Of a stretch of DNA of 64,000 nucleotides, positions 48,130 through 57,853 are shown in pieces. Numbering within the stretch: position 1 is the first letter of the stretch; each line of letters begins with the position of its first letter. Below the pieces are notes generated by a model that saw only the letters and a program-made list of their open reading frames with translations, was not told where the DNA came from and searched no databases. This stretch comes from Candidatus Microthrix subdominans (GTDB taxonomy: Bacteria; Actinomycetota; Acidimicrobiia; Acidimicrobiales; Microtrichaceae), in contig JADJZA010000009.1 in NCBI GenBank assembly GCA_016719385.1, forward strand, positions 1 through 64,000. The letters run 5' to 3'. The translations under genes were made by a program, and so were the position numbers.

Positions 48130-48552
48130 ATGAAAATCATCGGCAAGATCGGCCAGGCGGGCTCAGCGCTCTGGATTCTCAACGTCTGGTTCAACCGGTT
48201 CAACAAGGACACCGGTTACCGGGGCGGCAACGCCACCAACATGCGCGAGGAGTTTGAAGAGTACGGGCTTCCTGAACCCGTCATGTACGCCGTCGGAGCG
48301 ACCAAGGTGAGCCTCGCAACCATGATGTTGATCGGGCTCGTCAAGCCGAAGCTCGCTCGGCCGGCCTCCGCCGGGCTGGCGACGCTGATGGTCGGCGCCA
48401 TCGGGATGCACATGAAGGTCAAGGACCCCCTCAAGCGCTCGATCCCCGCCATCTCGGTCTTCACCGGTGCCGTCCTGGCTGCTGCTCTGGCTGGAGACGA
48501 GAGCGACGAGCAAACCGTGGGCCTTCCCCACTCAGCCCAGGTGGAGCGCTAG
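48130..48552 (+). CDS. DoxX-like small membrane protein
   Basis: 140 residues. KIGQAGSALWILNVWFNRFN, EFEEYGLPEPVMYAVGATKV, TMMLIGLVKPKLARPASAGL, VGAIGMHMKVKDPLKRSIP and FTGAVLAAALAG give three to four hydrophobic stretches in the DoxX order. It has its own upstream gap of 108 bases after the photolyase, so it may or may not be co-transcribed. Its last 21 bases overlap the convergent DoxX gene. Role unknown; some DoxX proteins take part in redox or quinone reactions. Confidence 0.6.
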   Translation: MKIIGKIGQAGSALWILNVWFNRFNKDTGYRGGNATNMREEFEEYGLPEPVMYAVGATKVSLATMMLIGLVKPKLARPASAGLATLMVGAIGMHMKVKDPLKRSIPAISVFTGAVLAAALAGDESDEQTVGLPHSAQVER

Positions 48553-48867
48553 TAGCACCCCGTTGAGAACTGCGAGCGATGCTGCCTGCACCATCTGCCG
48601 AGGCGTGTCGTGAATGCGGAGGCGCACGATCACGCCAATCAGCATCATCAGCATCAAGCCTCCGGTTGCCAAAGCTCCGATCGTGTCGTTGACCAAGCCG
48701 ATCAACACACCCAGCGCGCCGACGACCTGCAGCGAGCCAACCAGGACTCTGAACTGCGGGACGCCGTAACGCTCGAACTCCTGACGGACGCGATCTGCAA
48801 ACAACGCTTCGAATCCGAAGTACAAAAAAGCTCCGGCTGAAACGAGCGTGAGTATCAGCAGGAGCAT
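48532..48867 (-). CDS. DoxX-family membrane protein
   Basis: 111 residues from ATG 48867 (the frame is open upstream, but the first helix begins here). Four hydrophobic helices: LLLILTLVSAGAFLYFGFEA, LVGSLQVVGALGVLIGLV, GGLMLMMLIGVIV and AASLAVLNGVLLALHLG. RQEFERYGVPQFRVLVG between helix 1 and 2 is the DoxX hallmark. Convergent with the DoxX-like gene and overlapping it by 21 bases, an antisense arrangement. Confidence 0.7.
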   Translation of the reverse strand: MLLLILTLVSAGAFLYFGFEALFADRVRQEFERYGVPQFRVLVGSLQVVGALGVLIGLVNDTIGALATGGLMLMMLIGVIVRLRIHDTPRQMVQAASLAVLNGVLLALHLG

Positions 48868-48887
48868 GCAGCGGCCAAGGTACGGGC

Positions 48888-49265
48888 TTAACCCGCCTTG
48901 GATCCGTTCTTGGTGAGCGTCACAACGTTCAACGGGCCGCGCCGCACGGTCGCTGTCGTGGTGTGCCTGCGGCCCCAGTACCAAACAGCGGTCTTGTCGT
49001 TGGCTGCGACGTTCTTCAGCCATTGCGACCGCTCACGAACCGTCGACACCACCACCGTGTCGCCAAGGCGAAGCCCAAGGAGCGGCACCTCCCGACGCTC
49101 ACCTGACACCCTGCCCGTTGCCTCCATCACCACCGCTCCGAGGCCGAGCGGCAAGGGCGACCCGACGCCGGACTTCACCAGCGGTTTCACCACTCGGTTC
49201 AGCGATCGGAAGAACAGTTGCTTTGGATCTGCATGCTTGGCGCGGTCAGCACCGGGGGAGTTCAT
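48888..49265 (-). CDS. Nitroreductase/deazaflavin (F420)-dependent family protein
   Basis: 125 residues. KQLFFRSLNRVVKPLVKSG, GLGAVVMEATGRVSGERREV, PLLGLRLGDTVVVSTVRERS and QWLKNVAANDKTAVWYWGRR are typical of the Ddn/DUF385 split-barrel family, whose members bind F420 or related cofactors. ATG 49265 is chosen; the frame is open further upstream without homology. It is shorter than many relatives (about 145). Presence of F420 enzymes suits Actinomycetota. Substrate unknown. Confidence 0.75.
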   Translation of the reverse strand: MNSPGADRAKHADPKQLFFRSLNRVVKPLVKSGVGSPLPLGLGAVVMEATGRVSGERREVPLLGLRLGDTVVVSTVRERSQWLKNVAANDKTAVWYWGRRHTTTATVRRGPLNVVTLTKNGSKAG

Positions 49266-49389
49266 CCCGTCAGTCAACCACGGACGCGCGCTACCTGTGG
49301 GTGCGCGCCTGGGTGGTAGGAGGGGCCCGCCAGCGCGTCCAGGACGGCTTTGATTCCATTGCCGATCTGCTCCAGCACTCTCGGTGAGC

Positions 49390-49704
49390 TCAGAATCCAA
49401 GCAGGTCGGCGATCAATTCTCGGATCTGTTGCAACGCAAGCGGTCCGATATTCGTGTCGCCAACGTCAGCGATGCGATCGACGCTGATGGTGGTCGGAAG
49501 GTGCGCTTGGGCGACACCGAACCCGGTGACATCGACCTCACTCAACCAGCCTCGCCTCGTGGTCGTGCAGGGTACGACCACGATCGCGTGTTGCTGGAAC
49601 GCCAGAACGTCGTCCGACGTGACGACGATCGCGGGTCGGACGAACCCCGGCTCGCCCCGAGCGGGCGTCCCGAAGTCGCAGCGGATGACGTCACCCGCTC
49701 GCAT
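49390..49704 (-). CDS. mazF: MazF/PemK-type toxin
   Basis: 104 residues. RAGDVIRCDFGTPARGEPGF, VRPAIVVTSDDVLAFQQHAI, VVVPCTTTRRGWLSEVDV and HLPTTISVDRIADVGDTN give the SH3-like barrel of MazF RNases, including the conserved Arg-Pro and the Thr-Thr/Ser pair. Start ATG 49704 overlaps the antitoxin's stop by 14 bases (ATG 49713 is also possible). Would cleave mRNA when freed from the antitoxin. Cut sequence cannot be told. Confidence 0.85.
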   Translation of the reverse strand: MRAGDVIRCDFGTPARGEPGFVRPAIVVTSDDVLAFQQHAIVVVPCTTTRRGWLSEVDVTGFGVAQAHLPTTISVDRIADVGDTNIGPLALQQIRELIADLLGF

Positions 49705-49912
49705 CGGCAACATCGCTCGCCGATGCGTCGAGCACGGCCTCTTCGTCGGCGCCGAGGGGAGCACTTGCGAGTTGGGCCCCGATGATGCGACGTCGCTCCC
49801 GCCGGATCAGCTTCTCGAGCTGGGCGTCGAGTGTGAGTCCGTCACGATCGGCGAGCTGTCGCAACGCATCACGTGTGCTGACCGAAACCTTCATGGTCGT
49901 TGATGCAGCCAT
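49691..49912 (-). CDS. MazE-type antitoxin
   Basis: 73 residues from ATG 49912: KVSVSTRDALRQLADRDGLT, LDAQLEKLIRRERRRIIGAQ and an acidic tail VLDASASDVADASG. The first half is a ribbon-helix-helix-like DNA-binding fold, the second the usual toxin-wrapping segment. A 14-bp palindrome covers the bases just upstream of the start, consistent with self-repression. Overlaps mazF, so the pair is co-translated. Confidence 0.75.
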   Translation of the reverse strand: MAASTTMKVSVSTRDALRQLADRDGLTLDAQLEKLIRRERRRIIGAQLASAPLGADEEAVLDASASDVADASG

Positions 49913-49924
49913 ACTCCTGAGTAT
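49911..49924. promoter_or_regulatory. Operator candidate of the mazEF pair
   Basis: ATACTC-CT-GAGTAT is a perfect palindrome touching the antitoxin start codon. CCTGAG and CTCAGG add a second, overlapping inverted repeat (49917-49935). Placement fits binding by the antitoxin. Confidence 0.5.
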
Positions 49925-49959
49925 ACCCCTCAGGTAAACCAATCAGCTCCACCTTGAGG

Positions 49960-51543
<1,584 letters not shown>

Positions 51544-51606
51544 GTCGAGAAAGCCTACGCCCGCTCAATCGACGCATACGCACTCGGAATCCCCTAGAAA
51601 CAGGGC

Positions 51607-52782
51607 ATGGGGAAACGGGGCATGGGAACCAACCAGGTGCTGGACGCCGTGAAGCAGATCGGTCCGACGCTTGAGGGTCGGTCGGCCGAGATCGAGCAGG
51701 CGCGCGGCCTTCCACCCGATGTCGTCGAGCTGATCAAACCGACGGGGGCGTTCCGGATGTACGTCCCGGCGGATCTCGATGGTCCCGGCGTCACGGCATG
51801 GGAAAGCCTGGAGGTGATTGAGGAGCTGGCGTACCACGACGGCGCCGCCGGTTGGTGTTCGATGATCGGCTCGACGACCTCCCTCACGGCATCGATGCTT
51901 CCGGATCCGTTTGCGAGCGAGGTCTTTGGTTCCACCGGCTCCATCGCCGGCGGGTTCGCCATGCCGGCCGGTCGTGCGACGCCCGTCGACGGAGGTCTGC
52001 GTGTGAGCGGCCGCTGGCAGTGGGGTTCGGGCACCCGTCACTGCACCTGGATCGCCGGCGGCTGCCTGCTGGTCGGCGAGGACGGAACCCCCCAGGCGAG
52101 AGCCGACGGCCTGGTGGCCCCCTTCGTCTTCTTTCAACCCGACGACGTCGAGTTCATCGACAACTGGGACGTCTCCGGATTGTCCGGAACCGGCTCGGGC
52201 GACTACCAGGTGAACGACGTGTTCGTTCCGGAGGGCCGCTGGGTGGAGTTGGGCGACGACGCAACGGTGCGGCACAACAGCAGCCTGTCGCGGTTCTCGT
52301 TCTTCGGGTTGCTCGCCTGCGGCGTGGCCTCCTGCGCGATGGGCATCGCCCGGCGGGCCGTCGACGAGCTCGTCGAGCTCGCCGGGACAAAGAAGCCCCA
52401 GGGAAGCTCGAAGTCGCTCGGCCGGCGTCCCCAGGTTCAGGCCGACGTTGCGATCGCCGAGGCCAAGCTCGCCTCGGCATGGGCGTTCATCGAGGCATCC
52501 ATCACCGACTCCTGGGTGACGGCCGAGTCGGGCAGCGCTCCAACGGTCGAACAGAAGCGCCGGCTTCGGTTGAGCGCCACCCACGCCACGCAGACGGCGG
52601 CCGAGGTGGCCGAGCTGATGTACAAGGCAGGCGGCGGCGCGGCGGTCTACAAGTCGTGTCCGTTGCAGCGAACGTTCCGTGACGCGTTTGTCGCCACCCA
52701 GCACGCGATGGTCGCACCTCGAACGCTCGAAACCTATGGTCGGCTCCGGCTGGGCATCGAGACGGACACGGGACTTCTGTGA
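51607..52782 (+). CDS. Acyl-CoA-dehydrogenase-fold flavin monooxygenase-like protein
   Basis: 391 residues, related to HsaA/DszC-type two-component monooxygenases (acyl-CoA dehydrogenase C-terminal domain type 2). LEGRSAEIEQARGLPPDVVE, FRMYVPADLDGPGVTAWESL, ELAYHDGAAGWCSMIGSTTS, GGLRVSGRWQWGSGTRHCTW, and C-terminal VAELMYKAGGGAAVYKSCPL with QRTFRDAFVATQHAMVAPRT. FRDAFVATQH with its His is typical of these oxygenases. ATG 51607 or 51622 are both possible. Its stop overlaps the next acyl-CoA dehydrogenase (GTGA). Substrate possibly an aromatic, steroid-ring or other compound; not determinable here. Confidence 0.75.
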   Translation: MGKRGMGTNQVLDAVKQIGPTLEGRSAEIEQARGLPPDVVELIKPTGAFRMYVPADLDGPGVTAWESLEVIEELAYHDGAAGWCSMIGSTTSLTASMLPDPFASEVFGSTGSIAGGFAMPAGRATPVDGGLRVSGRWQWGSGTRHCTWIAGGCLLVGEDGTPQARADGLVAPFVFFQPDDVEFIDNWDVSGLSGTGSGDYQVNDVFVPEGRWVELGDDATVRHNSSLSRFSFFGLLACGVASCAMGIARRAVDELVELAGTKKPQGSSKSLGRRPQVQADVAIAEAKLASAWAFIEASITDSWVTAESGSAPTVEQKRRLRLSATHATQTAAEVAELMYKAGGGAAVYKSCPLQRTFRDAFVATQHAMVAPRTLETYGRLRLGIETDTGLL

Positions 52783-53909
52783 ACGAGCTGACCAACGAGC
52801 TTGACCCCGTCGAACAGCGGCGGCTGCTCCGGGCCTGGCTCGCTGATCATCGGTCCCCCACCCCCCGCCAACTGGCCGAGGCCGGGCTGGTCGCACCGCA
52901 CTGGCCACGGCCCTGGGGGCTCCATGCCGACCCACACCTGCAGCTGCTCGTCGCCGAGGAGTTGGCGGCGGCCAACGTGGTGGTCCCGGACAGCACGATC
53001 GGCCTGGGCTGGGCCGGCCCGACGATCCTGGCCGGGGGCACCGAGGCTCAACACCGACGCTGGCTTCCGGGCATCCTGGACGGAACCGAGATGTGGACCC
53101 AGCTGTTCAGCGAGCCGGACGCCGGCTCTGACCTGGCCTCGCTTCGCACCAGCGCCGAGCGCGACGGCGACCACTACGTCGTCAACGGTCAGAAGATCTG
53201 GTCGACGTGGGCGAACCGGTCCCAATGGGGAATCCTGCTGGCCCGCACCGACGCAACCGTGGCGAAGCACCAAGGCATCTCCTACTTCGTGGTCGACATG
53301 GCCACCCCCGGTGTCGAGGTGCGCAAGATCATCGAGATGACCGGTGGTAACCACTTCAACGAGACGTTCTTCAACGAGGTCCGGATCCCCGTCGAGAACC
53401 GGATCGGCGCCGAGGGCTCTGGGTGGCGCCTGGCGACGGTCACGCTGGGCAACGAGCGGGTCGCGCTGAGCGAAGGCGGCGTGCTCTGGGGGATGGGGCC
53501 GACCTTCGGGGAGTGCATGGACGAGATTCGTCGGAGATCGGCCGCCGGCACGCCGGTGAGCCGTCAGCAGGCGGCCAAGGTGTACAGCGACGGGTTCGTG
53601 ACCAACCTGCTGACCCAGAAGATCGTCGACGCGATGCTCCGGGGTGAGGATCCGTCGCCCTTCGCATCGATTCGCAAGGCGAAAGCCGATGCCAACGCCC
53701 AGGCACTTCTCGATCTCATCTGTGACCTCGCCGGGCCCGCCGGCATGCTCGGGATTCAAAACGAGGAAGCCGAAACGACAGACCCCTGGCATTGGGCCTA
53801 CCTGTTCAGCCGAGCGCTCACCATCGGCGGCGGCACCTCGGAGATTCAGCGCAACATCATCGGCGAACGCCTCCTCGGCCTGCCGCGTGAACCACGGCCC
53901 CAACCCTGA
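52779..53909 (+). CDS. Acyl-CoA dehydrogenase
   Basis: 376 residues, intact, of the FadE type found in steroid or branched-chain catabolism. ADPHLQLLVAEELAAANVVV, MWTQLFSEPDAGSDLASLRT, YVVNGQKIWSTWANRSQWGI, ISYFVVDMATPGVEVRKIIE, GGNHFNETFFNEVRIPVENR, and the C-terminus ALTIGGGTSEIQRNIIGERL then LGLPREPR. The Glu-Gly-Thr base of short-chain enzymes is replaced by Gly-Gly-Thr. GTG start 52779 overlaps the preceding stop by 4 bases; a nitroreductase follows 13 bases later, so these three form an operon. Confidence 0.88.
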   Translation: MNELTNELDPVEQRRLLRAWLADHRSPTPRQLAEAGLVAPHWPRPWGLHADPHLQLLVAEELAAANVVVPDSTIGLGWAGPTILAGGTEAQHRRWLPGILDGTEMWTQLFSEPDAGSDLASLRTSAERDGDHYVVNGQKIWSTWANRSQWGILLARTDATVAKHQGISYFVVDMATPGVEVRKIIEMTGGNHFNETFFNEVRIPVENRIGAEGSGWRLATVTLGNERVALSEGGVLWGMGPTFGECMDEIRRRSAAGTPVSRQQAAKVYSDGFVTNLLTQKIVDAMLRGEDPSPFASIRKAKADANAQALLDLICDLAGPAGMLGIQNEEAETTDPWHWAYLFSRALTIGGGTSEIQRNIIGERLLGLPREPRPQP

Positions 53910-53922
53910 AAGCAGGCACCCC

Positions 53923-54585
53923 ATGCAGCTGTATGACGCCATGAGCACGCTTCGAGCGGTTCGGAGGCTGCGACCCGACCCGATCCCGGACGTTGTGCTC
54001 GATCGGGTGCTTCAAGCCGCCTGCTGGGCACCGACCGGCGGCAACACACAGCCATGGAAGGTGATCGTCGCCACCGACCCAGACGTGAGGGCCGGGCTCC
54101 AGGCGATCTATCGCCCGGAATGGCAACGCTACGCCGCGCAGGTTCTCGCCCGTCTCGACGGCCTCCCCGATGATGTAGCCGAACCGCAGCGCCGGGTGGT
54201 GAGTGCGGGCGACCATCTTGCGAACCACCTGCACGAGGCACCCGCGATTCTCGTGTTCTGCGCCAACCCGGCGGCCATGGCCATCACCGACGCCAACCTC
54301 GATCGCATCAGCATGGTCGGCGGCGCCTCGGTCTATCCGGCGGTGCAAAATGCCATGTTGGCGTGTGTCGCCGAAGGGCTCGGCTGCACGCTGACCACGC
54401 TGCACTGCCTTCGCGAACCCGAGGTGAAAGACCTTTTGGACATTCCGGACTCGTGGGCAACCGTCGCGCTCGTGCCGATCGGCTACCCGGTCGGTCGCGG
54501 CCACGGACCCATCACCCGAAAGGGCCCGGATGCGATGGCGGCACGCGACGCGTTCACCACACCATGGTCGGGCACCTCACGCTAA
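53923..54585 (+). CDS. Nitroreductase family protein
   Basis: 220-residue FMN-dependent NAD(P)H reductase. MQLYDAMSTLRAVRRLRPDP, CWAPTGGNTQPWKVIVAT (FMN-binding), VGGASVYPAVQNAMLACVAE and LGCTLTTLHCL are standard. ATG 53923 is chosen as the family start. It may supply reduced flavin to the monooxygenase two genes upstream or act on its product. It ends 7 bases from the convergent CmcJ-like gene. Confidence 0.82.
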   Translation: MQLYDAMSTLRAVRRLRPDPIPDVVLDRVLQAACWAPTGGNTQPWKVIVATDPDVRAGLQAIYRPEWQRYAAQVLARLDGLPDDVAEPQRRVVSAGDHLANHLHEAPAILVFCANPAAMAITDANLDRISMVGGASVYPAVQNAMLACVAEGLGCTLTTLHCLREPEVKDLLDIPDSWATVALVPIGYPVGRGHGPITRKGPDAMAARDAFTTPWSGTSR

Positions 54586-54592
54586 AGAGCGC

Positions 54593-55756
54593 TTACCTGT
54601 CGACCGACACCACGACCCGCAACTCGAGCGATCGGCGGACGACGCTGCGACGAGCGGCTTGTGAACTCGCCACCCAGTCCTGAGACCTCGGGCCGCATAC
54701 CGCCTCGGGATCGGAGCGCGCCTCGTCGGCCAGGGCGAGCATGCCCTCGATCGCCCGGCGCAGCGCCGGGGTCGCCTCGTCAGGTGCTCGGGTTTCGTCG
54801 ATGTCGGCCAGCGCGTCGACGAGCCCGTCGGCGTCGCCTCGCTCGGCCGCCGACTCCCCCGCCTCCAGCGCCCGAAAGCAGCGTTCTGCGAGGCTCTCGC
54901 CCGGGAGCACACCGGCGCCGTGGGGCGTGCTCAACGTGTTGAACACGTAGGCGGAGCGGTGGTCCATCTCGGAACGGAAGAACCAGCGCTGGTCCGGGTC
55001 GTGCAGGAACATCCAGATGTCGTTGATGGCCGCGTCGTCCTCGCGCTCCAGGAACGAGTCGGTGGCGAGCCCGTAGCGGAGCTGGTGGCTCCTCCGGTCG
55101 ATGCTGCGTCCGTCGGCGAGCACCAGCGGCTGGGTGATCTGCTGCAACGGAATCCACAGGTTGACCAGCATCAACGAGGGTTCGTGATTGTGAACGCCGG
55201 GCGAGTCATGACGAAACAGCGTGGGCGCCTCGCCACCCATCAACTGTCGTATCGGCGTCCCGAACACGTCCTGGTCGCCGTGGACCGAGGTGGCAGGGCC
55301 GTGGTCGTTCCTGCCGATCGACCGGGGTGGCACCATCGACATCCGGTTCGGCCCGGCGGTGCGTATGAACTGGCCCTCATCGGCCACGTACAGCACCGTC
55401 AGCGTCAGCCCACTGCGGCACTGCAGCACCGCGCCTTCCAGCGCTGCCTGGACCGCTTCGGCGTCGGAGTCGTTCATGTTGCCGGCTTCGTCAACACGCC
55501 CCAGGACGCTCTGAAGGGCGGCGAACGGCGTCAGGTCGACGGTATCGAAGCCGGCGCCGAGCAGGTCGGTGCCAATGTCGCCGTCCTGATCGCAGTCGGT
55601 CGCCGGGCACTCGTGAAACTCGACGCTCTCGTCTCCGTACGGTGCGGACGCACGCTCACCTGCCCGTAGCAACCCTGGGTGGTCGACGTCAGGAGTCGCA
55701 AACGCATCCGGTAGGAAACCCAGCTCGACGGGATACGTGCCGGTTTGGCGTGCCAT
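54593..55756 (-). CDS. CmcJ/NvfI-like oxidoreductase (uncertain)
   Basis: 387 residues, intact. The central part resembles the CmcJ/NvfI group of non-haem, methyltransferase-like or oxygenase-like proteins: HDSPGVHNHEPSLMLVNLWI, PLVLADGRSIDRRSHQLRYG, DIWMFLHDPDQRWFFRSEMD, HRSAYVFNTLSTPHGAGVLP. NLWIPL and WFFRSEM-x5-YVFNTL are the best landmarks. The N-terminal 60 residues (with two Cys, ATDCDQDGD) and the Ala/Glu-rich C-terminal 90 residues have no clear relatives that I recognise. ATG 55756 starts MARQTGTYPVELGFLP. Convergent with the nitroreductase and divergent from an aquaporin. Function inferred weakly. Confidence 0.5.
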   Translation of the reverse strand: MARQTGTYPVELGFLPDAFATPDVDHPGLLRAGERASAPYGDESVEFHECPATDCDQDGDIGTDLLGAGFDTVDLTPFAALQSVLGRVDEAGNMNDSDAEAVQAALEGAVLQCRSGLTLTVLYVADEGQFIRTAGPNRMSMVPPRSIGRNDHGPATSVHGDQDVFGTPIRQLMGGEAPTLFRHDSPGVHNHEPSLMLVNLWIPLQQITQPLVLADGRSIDRRSHQLRYGLATDSFLEREDDAAINDIWMFLHDPDQRWFFRSEMDHRSAYVFNTLSTPHGAGVLPGESLAERCFRALEAGESAAERGDADGLVDALADIDETRAPDEATPALRRAIEGMLALADEARSDPEAVCGPRSQDWVASSQAARRSVVRRSLELRVVVSVDR

Positions 55757-55868
55757 GGGCTCGATCGTACCGCCGAGCGCCCGGCAATCTCACCACATGT
55801 GGGGGATGCGTCGGCGGGACCGACACCAATACCGTCGTTCACACGACCTGCCCGACGAGGAGAGCCGA

Positions 55869-56684
55869 ATGACCGATCCATACGCCGACGGCTCGGCGAT
55901 CGACCGTTGGTTCCACTCCGACGTCATTCAACCAATGGACGACTTCAACAACCCGCGACAGGAATGGCGCCGCCTGATCTCCGAAGCATTCGGCACGTTC
56001 CTCCTCGTCCTGGTCGCCGCCGGCGGCGGCATGATGGGCCAGGCGTTCCCCGACACGATCAGCCGCCAAGCCGCAGTGGTCGCTCCCGGCCTGATGGTCA
56101 TGGCGGTCATCTTGTTCATGGGCAAGGTGTCCGGCGCCCACCTGAACCCGGTGGTCAGCATCGCTTTTGCCCTGCGACGCGACTTCCCATGGTGGCGGGT
56201 TCCCGGCTACATCATCGTTCAGTTGCTCGGCGCGTCGCTCGCAGCGCTCTTCCTCCAGTCGGTCGTCAACGTTTCGGCCACGTACGGCTCGAACTACCCG
56301 GCCTCCGGCTACTCGAACGGCTCAGCATTCTGGATGGAGTTCGTCCTCACGCTCGGGCTTGTCAGCGTGATCCTTGGGACTGCGTCCGGTGCCCAGAACG
56401 ACGGGATCATCGGGGCGTTGGGCGTCGGCGGCTACATCGCACTCGCTGGCCTCTGGGGCAGCCCGATCTCCGGCACCTCCATGAACCCTGCACGTACCTT
56501 CGGTCCCGACCTGGTCGGCGCCGACTTCGCCTCCTATTGGGTGTACCTCGGCGGTCCGCTCGCCGGCGCAGCCGTCGCAACGGCGTTTGGTTTCGTGCTC
56601 AGAGGCCAGGGTGGAGGCAGGGCCGGATCAGCGGCCGGTCAGGGCGCCCTCGACACCAAGGAGGCCGAGCCGACCAGGGCCTGA
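55869..56684 (+). CDS. Aquaporin/MIP family channel
   Basis: 271 residues, six membrane helices. First half-helix motif is GAHLNPVVSIAFALRRDF (NPV instead of NPA), second is GTSMNPARTFGPDLVG. The residue after the second NPAR is Thr rather than Asp, which suggests a water-type more than a glycerol-type pore. Soluble N-terminus of about 40 residues (DRWFHSDVIQPMDDFNN). ATG 55869 preceded by GAGGAGAG, a good ribosome site. A second MIP channel with a glycerol-type motif is at 60.1 kb. Confidence 0.88.
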   Translation: MTDPYADGSAIDRWFHSDVIQPMDDFNNPRQEWRRLISEAFGTFLLVLVAAGGGMMGQAFPDTISRQAAVVAPGLMVMAVILFMGKVSGAHLNPVVSIAFALRRDFPWWRVPGYIIVQLLGASLAALFLQSVVNVSATYGSNYPASGYSNGSAFWMEFVLTLGLVSVILGTASGAQNDGIIGALGVGGYIALAGLWGSPISGTSMNPARTFGPDLVGADFASYWVYLGGPLAGAAVATAFGFVLRGQGGGRAGSAAGQGALDTKEAEPTRA

Positions 56685-56848
56685 CGGGTTCTGTCGCCGT
56701 TGGAGGCCATCATCATCGATGCGGGTGACGCAGGATACCTGCCGCGAGGGCGCCGCACACCATTACTAGCGAGACCACAAATCAGCAACCGTCTCATGCA
56801 ATGAACCGAAGTCGTTCCAGAGGGCTGACTCCTAGACATCCACAAAAC

Positions 56849-56860
56849 GTTTATCTAAAC
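56849..56860. promoter_or_regulatory. Small palindrome before the PIN-pair
   Basis: GTTTA-TC-TAAAC, perfect 5-bp arms, eight bases upstream of the ATG at 56868. Its place suggests a self-repression site, as in toxin-antitoxin pairs. Local DNA is AT-rich. Confidence 0.35.
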
Positions 56861-56867
56861 TTGAAGG

Positions 56868-57401
56868 ATGGAAACTGCAACTCGCTCGGACATTGGCGCT
56901 GCCGACTTCTACGCCGACCCTCACGCGGCCAAGTACCAGGGGGAGCTTGAGGCACATCCGGATGCGTTTCAGAACCTCTTCGAACTGCTGAACTTGCCGG
57001 CCAACGAGCAACGGCTCACCGACGCAGAGATGCACAACCTGCCCGCTCTCGCCGGCGTTGTCCGGTTCATCGAGGCAGACCCGGCGATCGAACGCATTCT
57101 CATATCTGGCCCTCCCGGCTTCCGCTTTCGTCAGTCTGTGGGCGTCGCCGTGAAGCTCAAGATGGCGAAGCTGGGTTGGCGGTCCACTGGCCGAAAGGGC
57201 GCCGTGAAGGGGGCCTCGCACTTCACGAAAGCCGAACGATTCGCCCCCGGCCCAGCCGCAGGTGACGACTATGCGGCCGGTGCACTCGCAGCGATCGACG
57301 CCGTCGGCCAGATCGGCGAGCACAGCGAACGGCAGTCGACCGGTCGGGCGCTCATGGATGCGCTGGCTGCGACGCGCCGATCCGAGGGTCGACCCTTCTA
57401 G
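56868..57401 (+). CDS. Unrecognised 177-residue protein, partner of the PIN gene
   Basis: I do not recognise the family. Mostly soluble and helical: FYADPHAAKYQGELEAHPDA, FQNLFELLNLPANEQRLTDA, ALAGVVRFIEADPAIERILI, SVGVAVKLKMAKLGWRSTGR, ending ALAATRRSEGRPF. The basic middle (KLGWRSTGRKGAVKGASHFT) could touch nucleic acid. ATG 56868 with GAAGGA seven bases upstream. The stop is one base before the PIN-domain GTG, so the pair is co-translated; by position it could be an antitoxin, though larger than usual VapB proteins. Confidence 0.6.
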   Translation: METATRSDIGAADFYADPHAAKYQGELEAHPDAFQNLFELLNLPANEQRLTDAEMHNLPALAGVVRFIEADPAIERILISGPPGFRFRQSVGVAVKLKMAKLGWRSTGRKGAVKGASHFTKAERFAPGPAAGDDYAAGALAAIDAVGQIGEHSERQSTGRALMDALAATRRSEGRPF

Positions 57402-57402
57402 C

Positions 57403-57852
57403 GTGCTGATCATTCTCGACAGCGGACCCCTCGGCCTCGTGAGCAACCCGAGCACCAAAGGGCCTGCCCACGATGCCCGAACGTGGGCACGAACCCGTAT
57501 CGACGCAGGCGACCGCCTCATCGTGGCCGAAATCTCTGACTATGAAGTTCGCCGAGAACTCGAACGGTCCGGGAAACACGCCGGTATCGAGCGGCTCGAA
57601 AGACTCGGCACCGGCCTCGGTTACCTGCCCTTGTCAACCGCCATGATGCGGATCGCCGCCAGCCTCTGGGCCGAAGCACGAAACAGCGGACTCCCAACAG
57701 CCCGGGATGCAGCCCTCGATGGTGACGTTATCCTCGCCGCCCAGGCACAGGCCCTTCAGGCCGAGGAGCCAGCCGAAACAATCGTTGTAGCAACCACGAA
57801 CGTCACGCACCTTGAGCGCTACGTCGATGCGCGCCTTTGGTCAGACATCTGA
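57403..57852 (+). CDS. PIN-domain nuclease (VapC-like)
   Basis: 149 residues from GTG 57403. The PIN acidic residues can be placed: Asp in IILDSGPLGLVSNP at the N-terminus, Glu in AEISDYEVRRELERSGKH, Asp in ARDAALDGDVILAAQAQA, and the C-terminal VATTNVTHLERYVDARLW, where Asn-x-x-His replaces the usual Asp-x-x-Asp/Phe. Likely an RNase toxin whose partner is the gene just upstream. Ends one base from the convergent acyltransferase gene. Confidence 0.75.
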   Translation: MLIILDSGPLGLVSNPSTKGPAHDARTWARTRIDAGDRLIVAEISDYEVRRELERSGKHAGIERLERLGTGLGYLPLSTAMMRIAASLWAEARNSGLPTARDAALDGDVILAAQAQALQAEEPAETIVVATTNVTHLERYVDARLWSDI

Positions 57853-57853
57853 G

